Part shown: in pieces, positions 60,701 to 64,000 of the stretch
Layout: every line of letters begins with the position of its first letter
Position numbering within the stretch: the first letter of the stretch is position 1
From: Liolophura sinensis
Taxonomy: Eukaryota > Mollusca > Polyplacophora > Chitonida > Chitonidae
DNA length: 64,000 nt
Direction of reading: 5' to 3'
Assembly (NCBI RefSeq): GCF_032854445.1
Contig: NC_088298.1
Span: forward strand, 10,897,504-10,961,503
The notes under the pieces: generated by a model
The model's input: the letters and a program-made list of their open reading frames with translations, nothing else
The model's database searches: none
Told to the model about the DNA's origin: nothing
Position numbers and translations under genes: made by a program

Positions 60701-63475
60701 TTTTTTATTTTATTTGCTACTTTGACAACTGCTTTATTTAATAAGCTGTGGTGTGATTTTAACATTTTGGTCATAAATACATGGATGGAATCGATCGCAT
60801 AAATTCTGCTAATAACTCTGTCCAACCTCCTCCAGAGCCTGACATCCGAAATATCACAGCCTCTGCAGGTTGGTAATCACCGACACAATGGTGACACACT
60901 ACAATAAAACATTACAACATTACAGTTGATTTATTTATTTGATTGGTGTTTTACGCCATACTGAAGAATATTTCACTTATACGACAGCGGCCAGCATCAT
61001 GGTGGGTGGAAACCAGGCAGAGCCCGGGGGAAACCCACGGCCATCCGCAGGTTGCTGGCAGACCTTCACAAGTACGGCCGGAGAGGAAGCCAGCATGAGC
61101 TGGACTTGAACATCACAGTTGACAACGATACACTATTGATGTTACCTGTATGCAACAGATAAGAGTTTTGAGGTAGATTGCAAGTCTTACCTTTTCCATA
61201 ATCTCGACCTCAGTCCTCATGTCTCTGGGGGCGGAAATGTACAGACGGATCAGATTAGAGGTCACGTGCTCAGGAATGCTGGGTAATACCTGGGTCAGCT
61301 TGGCCAAGGCCGAACTCCAATCCTCTGAGAAAAAACATCCGAAGCCAAAATCAATGAAGATACAATGAATGTAATTGTTGCTGGGGACGACATTATAAGC
61401 TTGTTACCATTTCCATGTAGCCTCGTACATATACTGCATTCTTCAAAAAAGAAGACAAAAACAATGAATGAATACGGATGAACTGCATTTGAACCGGAGG
61501 CTGCTAGGTTGTATCTGCATTGGGCCAAGTACTAAAGTGAAAAAGAAAGAATAGTTATTTATTTATTTATTTGATTGGTGTTTTACGCCACACTCAAGAA
61601 TATTTCACTTATACGATGGCGGCCAGAATTATGGTGGGAGGAAACCGGGCAGAGCCCGGGGGAAACCCACAACCATCCGCAGGTTGCTGGAAGACCTTCC
61701 CACTTACGGCCGGAGAGGAAGCCAGCATGAGCTGGACTTGAACTCACAGCCACCACATTGGTGAGAGACTCCTGGGACATTACGCTGTGCTAGCGCGCTA
61801 ACCAACTGAGCCATGGAGGCCCCAAGAAAGAATAAGTTGTCTTCAGATCCCAGTGCTATTTCACGATACCTTTGATTTACCGCTGATAGTATAGTAGTAC
61901 ACAGAACAAAACATTGCTGCAAATTAGCTTCGTGTTGGCTTGTTTTTTTTGTTTTTACCTTAGTGAAGCTAAGCTAGTCATGTTAGATAAGACTCACTCT
62001 ACACAATTTCCATCATTAAAAAATCGGCATAAAAGAAAATACTGCTCATCACTAAAATCTACTGGTAGGCCAGATCACATGTTACAAATTAGTACTGTTA
62101 GAAACAACGACTGAGGCAATATTTCTGTGTTTTATGACATCACTTCCTGCCTCATCACCATGATCCAGTGACCTCGGTGTTGTTCAAGATTTCTGTACAA
62201 AATTTACCAGTGGTGGCAGTGAAGCGAAGGCGGAAAGCGATGCAAGTGCTGTACAGAGTATGTTCGCCAAGAAGACTGTTTAAAGTCTTGTACAATACTC
62301 AAAATGGCTGCCAGACCATGCGGCCAGTCCAAAATCACGAAGTAGTTTAATAACAACACTTGGTACTGTTACTTCACTTTCAGATTATTACTTGACCTGC
62401 AGATGTGGGATTTTTAACTTGACCTTCAGATGTGGGATTTATTACTTGACCTTCAGTTGTGGGATTTATTACTTGACCTTCAGACATGGGATTTATTACT
62501 TGACCTTCCGACATGGGATTTATTACTTGACCTTCAGATGTGGGGTTTATTACTTGACCTTCAGATGTGGGATTTATTACTTCACCTTCAGATGTGGGGT
62601 TTATTACTTGACCTTCAGATGTGGGGTTTATTACTTGACCTTCTGATGTGGGATTTATTACTTCACCTTCAGATGTGGGATTTATTACTTGATCTTCTGA
62701 AGTGGGATTTATTACTTCACCTTCTGATGTGGGATTTATTACTTCACCTTCAGATATTACTTGACCTTCAGATATGGGATTTATTACTTGACCTTCAGAT
62801 GTGGGATTTATTACTTGACCTTCAGATGTGGGAATTATTACTTGACCTTCAGATGTGGGAATTATTAGTGTGTGGTCATCAATAAATGTGACATTGGTCA
62901 AATGGCAACGAGAGCATCACCAACCACTCACTGTCACCAAGTAGTGAGGGTGGTTGAATCTACAAATTTCCTGTCCAAGGTTGGTCTTGAAACTGCAATT
63001 CCTGTGCCACGCACCTCATGTGGCACTCGCCGTACAAACAGACTACAAACCAGCTCCCTGGCATGATAGTTGCAGAGGTTTGTCAGGTACCTGGCAAAAA
63101 AGTCAGTGTTTAAGAGTAGGCACCCTAGTTTACTCCACCAATAAAGCACTGACATGTAAGCGCAAAAATTCTTGGCTGAGGGTCACATATACAGGTAATA
63201 CCAAGGGACAAGTTTTGAACTGACATCATTCCATGGGGTTTTTTTCCTCAAATTTGTAATGACTACGCTTTAGAACAGAAAGACTCTTGCCAGAAATACA
63301 TTTCTTTAATCCATTGTATATATACCTTTATTGACATTTGTAAACGGTCCCTCCATCTCCATCATGCTGTGCGCAAATTCCGGGCCCCTGAACATGGGTT
63401 GATGTAGCTGCATTGTGCTGCCAAATGAGGGTTCACTTTCCAGGGCAGTCCACCAATCACCAGGATTTCCACTGT
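34182..63475 (-). CDS. NPHP3: Nephrocystin-3 (NPHP3), all but the N-terminus
   Basis: Twenty-five minus-strand exons join in frame: 63326-63475, 61191-61324, 58840-58938, 55075-55133, 54610-54699, 53386-53515, 52899-53072, 51598-51701, 50843-50957, 50090-50233, 49401-49498, 48447-48632, 47622-47766, 47015-47280, 46285-46407, 45678-45778, 44426-44523, 43383-43624, 42694-42769, 41019-41155, 39668-39839, 38754-38822, 37755-37880, 34750-34875, 34182-34325. They give 1101 aa, against about 1330 in vertebrates, so the first 230 or so residues are right of the window. Features in order: a conserved [16 protein letters not shown] block, P-loop GAPGSGKS, an NTPase region, helical region, and about 9-10 TPR units with the NPHP3-type ALYxxxxxYxxAxPLYERAL pattern. 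NPHP3 is a ciliary inversin-compartment protein. The start of exon 55075-55133 is the least certain boundary (55159 is another acceptor but breaks phase). Confidence 0.93.
34414..34592 (-). repeat. Tandem array of the SINE-A 3' terminus
   Basis: Four 44-53-base units, each TTTGATTGGTGTTTTACGCC, GTACTCAAGA, then CATCTTGAGACTGA. The first part is the last 30 bases of SINE-A; the last part is not SINE. Lies in the last NPHP3 intron. Confidence 0.88.
34930..35155. repeat. 44-bp tandem repeat
   Basis: Five copies of CTGTCACATCTGATGGAGCA, TGCTGGTGGAGTTAGTTCAC, CTCA in an NPHP3 intron, starting about 55 bases upstream of the acceptor of exon 34750-34875. Confidence 0.9.
35262..35560 (-). mobile_element. 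SINE-B variant, diverged
   Basis: Contains GTATGTATGTATGCTTTGGG, AACAATTTTTCAATCATATG and CCAGTCACATTATACTGAC, following the order of SINE-B but with a GTAT tail and a different middle (CATGCTGAAGACACC). A relative lies at 51190-51480. Confidence 0.7.
35785..37435. repeat. 27-bp minisatellite, about 61 copies
   Basis: Unit GACAAGTCGCTATGACAAGG plus TGAATTT. Since 27 is divisible by three and no unit frame has a stop, both strands stay open for 460-543 codons. Unit variation is mainly CAC/CGC, AAG/ATG and ACA/ATA, which changes amino acids, so there is no sign of coding constraint. It lies within an NPHP3 intron. Confidence 0.95.
37573..37737 (-). pseudogene. NPHP3: Two extra copies of an NPHP3 TPR exon tail plus donor
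   Basis: Copies at about 37575-37660 and 37664-37737 match the last 75 or so bases and the donor of exon 37755-37880: plus-strand TTACCTGTTGAGAA(T/A)ACA, GTTAACGAG and TGTAGCCACAG recur in the same order every 90 bases. Both keep the CAG|GTAA donor but lack the acceptor and the first 40 or so bases of the exon, and carry substitutions. Confidence 0.88.
37984..38168. mobile_element. Inverted-repeat element family C
   Basis: Shares GCACCTTTTTCACCGGATTTTG, GAGGACAAAGCTAC, TAATTTTATCAGTCTAC and the end AAGGTTGAAGAATTACA (each under 23 bases) with 19674-19872. Confidence 0.65.
38175..38355. repeat. Two-copy tandem repeat of about 86 bp
   Basis: Both units contain TCAAACGGTGGCACCAAAAT-like sequence, TTATCACCCAA and CAGTGCTTCCTCAGTGAAGC. 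Confidence 0.85.
39307..39617 (+). mobile_element. Retrotransposed chimera: truncated SINE-A plus a second unit with SINE-like end
   Basis: The 311-base insert is bounded by perfect 16-base duplications AACACAAATGGTTGTG at 39291-39306 and 39618-39633. It begins inside SINE-A (CGGATGGTCGTGGGTTTCCC), reaches the normal SINE 3' end with AAATAAATAAA by 39428, continues through about 145 bases of unrelated sequence, and ends in a second SINE-like terminus CACCAATCAAATAAATAAA at 39588-39617. The right duplication ends 34 bases past the donor of NPHP3 exon 39668-39839. Confidence 0.85.
40590..40890 (+). repeat. 22-bp minisatellite
   Basis: About 13 copies of CATTCAGAACACCTGCTGTT plus TT in the intron after NPHP3 exon 41019-41155. 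Confidence 0.92.
41172..41365 (-). mobile_element. SINE-B, internally deleted
   Basis: From GTGTTTGGGGTTTAACGTTG through CAGTCATATGACGACGAAG to CCGCCCGCGCTATCCGGGCC. The middle tRNA-side part is missing: CCCGCCCG joins directly to GCTATCCGGGCC. Confidence 0.8.
41640..41702 (+). mobile_element. SINE-A internal fragment
   Basis: GCAGCAACCTGCGGATGGTC and GGGCTCTGCTCGGTTTCC match the SINE-A core; both ends are missing. Confidence 0.65.
43760..43847 (-). mobile_element. SINE-A 3' fragment
   Basis: TTATTTGTTTGATTGGTTTT through GCCGTACTCAAGAATATTTC to GGCGGCCAGCATTATTATG, followed directly by a 22-bp minisatellite. Confidence 0.75.
43848..44145 (+). repeat. 22-bp minisatellite
   Basis: About 13 copies of GTTTTATAATGAAGTAAGCC plus TG, in the NPHP3 intron between exons 43383-43624 and 44426-44523. 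Confidence 0.92.
44622..44680. repeat. (TA)n microsatellite
   Basis: About 28 TA units in an NPHP3 intron. Confidence 0.92.
44966..45201 (-). mobile_element. SINE-A, internally shortened, with target duplication
   Basis: Tail TTTCATTTCATTTCACTGG, then GCCGTACGCCGTATTATGGT (an internal deletion near the 3' end), and a complete head ending CACGGAGGCCCC. Flanked by GCTTGCATTTATCA (44952-44965) and GCTTGTATTTATCA (45202-45215). Confidence 0.87.
46285..50957 (-). CDS. NPHP3: NPHP3 NTPase core and helical region exons (seven)
   Basis: Exons 50843-50957 ([20 protein letters not shown]), 50090-50233 (ends [14 protein letters not shown], Walker B-like hhhhDSID), 49401-49498 ([20 protein letters not shown]), 48447-48632 ([38 protein letters not shown]), 47622-47766, 47015-47280 ([20 protein letters not shown], winged-helix-like) and 46285-46407. 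This is the STAND/NACHT-type arrangement of NPHP3. A SINE lies only a few bases into the intron after exon 48447-48632. Confidence 0.88.
46632..46658. repeat. Poly(A) run
   Basis: About 26 consecutive A in an NPHP3 intron with no element clearly attached. Confidence 0.85.
47322..47526 (-). mobile_element. SINE-A, degraded and internally deleted
   Basis: TATTTGCTTATTTATTTGAC and CTGTACTCAAGAATTAATTT at the tail side, then GTTCCGCAGGTTGCTGGAAG and AGCATGAGCTGGACTTGAAC, ending at CTAGCCAACTGAG. It lies 95 bases from the donor of exon 47622-47766. Confidence 0.75.
48285..48439 (+). mobile_element. SINE-A inserted at an NPHP3 splice donor
   Basis: 5'-truncated copy from TGTACATGGGAAGGTCTGC to CAATCAAAAAAATAAATAAA. 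Its flanks repeat ATCTTACC at 48277-48284 and 48440-48447. The right copy is the donor of NPHP3 exon 48447-48632 (minus strand GG|GTAAGAT), so the SINE tail starts 8 bases into the intron and a spare donor copy lies beyond the SINE. Confidence 0.82.
48861..49175. mobile_element. Family C element split by a SINE-A
   Basis: The left part 48861-48920 (TTTTCAACCTTTTTGCATC; GCAAGGTGTTTATTCAAGTA) and the right part 49062-49175 (ATTATACTTTTGTGAAGCCC; CAAAATGTGCATAAG; ATGTTGAGGAAG) are the two halves of the element seen intact at 59106-59321. Confidence 0.82.
48921..49061 (+). mobile_element. SINE-A, 5'-truncated, inside a family C element
   Basis: From GGCCATAAGTGGGAAGGTCT to CACCAATGAAATAAATAAA. 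The position matches the point where the intact family C copy reads GTCTGATACAATTATAC, so the order of insertion is clear. Confidence 0.85.
51190..51480 (-). mobile_element. SINE-B variant, diverged
   Basis: Contains CACTTGGGTTTTCACGTCGT, ACTCAACTATATGATGAGG, GCCGAAGACACCAGACACTG and CTCAGTGCTGAGTGTCAAGC, as in 35262-35560. Confidence 0.6.
51598..51701 (-). CDS. NPHP3: NPHP3 P-loop exon
   Basis: The acceptor is CTGTGGCAG and the donor is ATG|GTAGGT. It encodes [20 protein letters not shown] then [23 protein letters not shown] is an intact Walker A motif (GxxGxGKS), so nucleotide binding is likely kept. The last Trp codon is split and completed by the exon at 50957. Confidence 0.92.
51893..52110. 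repeat. 34-36-bp tandem repeat
   Basis: Six copies of TTATTAACAGGTAATAAATA, TTACTTTTGGAGCA in the intron before the P-loop exon. Each unit contains CAGGTAAT, a donor-like string on the strand opposite to the gene. Confidence 0.9.
52899..55133 (-). CDS. NPHP3: NPHP3 linker exons (four)
   Basis: Exon 55075-55133 encodes [19 protein letters not shown]; 54610-54699 encodes [20 protein letters not shown] then [10 protein letters not shown]; 53386-53515 encodes [20 protein letters not shown]; 52899-53072 encodes an acidic Ser/Asp/Glu-rich stretch and ends [17 protein letters not shown]. Phases agree throughout. The acidic part ([13 protein letters not shown]) is probably disordered. Confidence 0.85.
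53598..53680 (-). mobile_element. SINE-A 3' end fragment, diverged
   Basis: (TTTA)n then TTTATGCTGTACTCAACAAT and ATTTCACT. Confidence 0.6.
54010..54335. repeat. About 113-bp tandem repeat, three copies
   Basis: Units share GTAACCCTGTTAAAGATC, CAGATCAAATCACACGA and ATACCAAAACACTGGC in the same order. Confidence 0.9.
54843..55018. mobile_element. MITE-like element, family F
   Basis: Starts GAGATACAGAAGCGATTTTG and ends CAGCCAATCAGCATTGATGA then TTTATCCC; the core shares GGCTGGTGTGAGAGATAGGCA (in two parts) with 18563-18717. Flanked by TTTAA on the left and CTTTAA on the right, compatible with a TTA/TAA target. Confidence 0.72.
55275..55440 (-). mobile_element. SINE-A, diverged, no head
   Basis: TTTTATGCTGTACTGAAG, CAGTGGCCAGCCTTATGATG, GAAACCGGGCAGAGCCTGG and CATCTGCAGGTTGCTGCCAG match the SINE-A body in minus orientation at a lower identity than other copies. 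Confidence 0.75.
56378..57357 (-). mobile_element. 980-bp hAT-like DNA transposon, internally deleted
   Basis: Terminal inverted repeats CAGTGTTTGTA at 56378 and, complemented, at 57357 are perfect for 11 bases. They fit the hAT end rule (A at 2, G at 5). A 6-base duplication GAGAAG flanks it (56372-56377 and 57358-57363), though the host repeat makes the length uncertain. A second motif, ACTTTTGTCG, occurs just inside both ends in direct orientation. Coding capacity is limited to the transposase N-terminus on the minus strand. Confidence 0.85.
56395..56898 (-). pseudogene. hAT-like transposase N-terminal fragment with BED-type zinc finger
   Basis: A 167-codon frame in the transposon. Residues 31-56 hold C-x2-C-x15-H-x5-H ([15 protein letters not shown].., SKHSATGKH), a BED-like DNA-binding finger. 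Further on, [20 protein letters not shown] followed by [13 protein letters not shown] resembles the segment after the finger in animal hAT-like transposases. The frame ends in the terminal repeat; the RNase H-like catalytic domain is missing, so it cannot be an active transposase. It might still encode a DNA-binding domain. Confidence 0.68.
58840..63475 (-). CDS. NPHP3: NPHP3 N-terminal exons in window (three)
   Basis: Exon 63326-63475 encodes [17 protein letters not shown] and [18 protein letters not shown]; exon 61191-61324 encodes [20 protein letters not shown] and [20 protein letters not shown]; exon 58840-58938 encodes [20 protein letters not shown] then [13 protein letters not shown]. 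These match the NPHP3 region before the NTPase domain. The codon before 63475 is split, so a further upstream exon is required. Confidence 0.88.
59106..59321. mobile_element. Intact inverted-repeat element, family C (MITE-like)
   Basis: The 216-base element starts AATTCTTCAACCTTTT and its complemented end reads AATTATTCAACCTTTT (15 of 16 bases). Other copies are at 357-512, 19674-19872, 37984-38168 and 48861-49175. No coding capacity. Confidence 0.8.
60383..60652 (-). mobile_element. SINE-A, full length
   Basis: From TTATTTATTTATTTGATTGG to ACTAAGCCACAGAGCCCCC. Imperfect flanking duplication GTATTATATTC / GTATTGTGTTC. Confidence 0.88.
60930..61110 (-). mobile_element. SINE-A, 5'-truncated, with target duplication
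   Basis: From TTTATTTATTTGATTGGTG to CATGAGCTGGACTTGAA. Flanks CATTACAGTTGA (60918-60929) and CATCACAGTTGA (61111-61122). It ends about 80 bases from the donor of exon 61191-61324. Confidence 0.88.
61554..61823 (-). mobile_element. SINE-A, full length, with target duplication
   Basis: From the (TTTA)n tail to the head complement AACTGAGCCATGGAGGCCCC. Flanked by AAGAAAGAATA at 61543-61553 and 61824-61834. Confidence 0.92.
62097..62270 (+). mobile_element. Dispersed repeat family D
   Basis: Second copy of the sequence at 13247-13425, same orientation, in the intron between NPHP3 exons 61191-61324 and 63326-63475. Confidence 0.55.
62378..62872. repeat. 27-bp minisatellite
   Basis: About 18 copies of ACTTGACCTTCAGATGTGGG plus ATTTATT. 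As the unit is a multiple of three, both strands carry artefact frames (INPTSEGQV period on the minus strand, 173 codons). Confidence 0.93.
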
Positions 63476-63545
63476 CTGAAACATGGATGGTTAAAACCTG
63501 GTCAGAAAACAAGTGCAATGTATGTACATGAATGCAAAACACTTA

Positions 63546-64000
63546 CATTTAACCATGCTTAGTCTGTCCTGTTTTCTCCACAACTGGTAGTTAAATTGAA
63601 TCATTTCAAATGGCACTGATTTAGTCTGTCCTTTGATTTTCTCCACAACTGGTTCTTAAATTGAATCATTTCAAATGACACTGATTTAGTCTGTCCTTTG
63701 ATTTTCTCCACAACTGGTTCTTAAATTGAATCATTTCAAATGACACTGATTTAGTCTGTCCTTTGATTTTCTCCACAACTGGTTCTTAAATTGAATCATT
63801 TCAAATGGCACTGATTTAGTCTGTCCTTTGATTTTCTCCACAACTGGTCATCAAATTGAATCATTTCAAATGGAACTGATTTAGTCTGACCTTTGATTTT
63901 CTCCACAACTGGTTCTTAAATTGAATCATTTCAAATGGCACTGATTTAGTCTGTCCTTTGATTTTCTCCACAACTGGTCATCAAATTGAATCATTTCAAA
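63546..64000. repeat. 65-bp tandem repeat running off the right edge
   Basis: Seven units of CTGATTTAGTCTGTCCTTTG, ATTTTCTCCACAACTGGTTC, TTAAATTGAATCATTTCAAA, TGGCA. It begins about 70 bases upstream of the acceptor of NPHP3 exon 63326-63475. Confidence 0.92.

Overview
The window is eukaryotic: every recognisable gene is split into short exons with GT..AG introns, and the spaces are filled with SINEs, small inverted-repeat elements and many minisatellites. Protein content and repeat style (two tRNA-derived SINE families, one with an (AATA)n tail and one with an (ACTC)n tail) suggest a marine lophotrochozoan, most likely a mollusc. The species cannot be named from the sequence alone. Most long open reading frames are by-products of tandem repeats and are not genes.

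Three genes are supported, each by exon joins that keep frame and rebuild a known family. (1) 734-9501, plus strand: the 3' two-fifths (246 codons) of a NUB1-like gene (NEDD8 ultimate buster 1) with three UBA domains; the 5' part lies left of the window. (2) 17055-29035, minus strand: a complete 10-exon front-end fatty acid desaturase (434 aa) with a cytochrome b5 domain (HPGG), HDxxH, HxxHH and QIEHH boxes. (3) 34182-63475, minus strand: 25 exons (1101 aa) of nephrocystin-3 (NPHP3), with an intact P-loop, NTPase region and C-terminal TPR repeats; only about the first 230 residues lie beyond the right edge. NUB1 and the desaturase converge; the desaturase and NPHP3 are head to tail on the minus strand. 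They are unrelated in function (ubiquitin-like protein turnover, polyunsaturated fatty acid synthesis, primary cilium).

Layout: 1-360 SINE-B; 734-9501 NUB1; 9.7-17 kb intergenic with SINEs and a 25-bp minisatellite; 17-29 kb desaturase; 29-34.2 kb intergenic with SINEs and a 30-bp minisatellite; 34.2-63.5 kb NPHP3, whose introns hold a 1.6-kb 27-bp array, a 2.2-kb 29-bp array split by a 980-bp hAT-like transposon, and many SINEs.

The most unusual pattern is that several minisatellites are made of, or start exactly at, exon ends with their 5' splice donors. The desaturase exon 7 tail plus donor is repeated about 16 times in a 51-bp (17-codon) unit. An NPHP3 TPR exon tail plus donor is present three times. 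The array after desaturase exon 5 resembles the exon 5 donor region, the array in a NUB1 intron begins at the donor, and the NUB1 terminal coding exon tail is present three times. A second notable signal is a retrotransposed SINE chimera at 39307-39617 with a perfect 16-bp target duplication. No undescribed multi-gene system was found.
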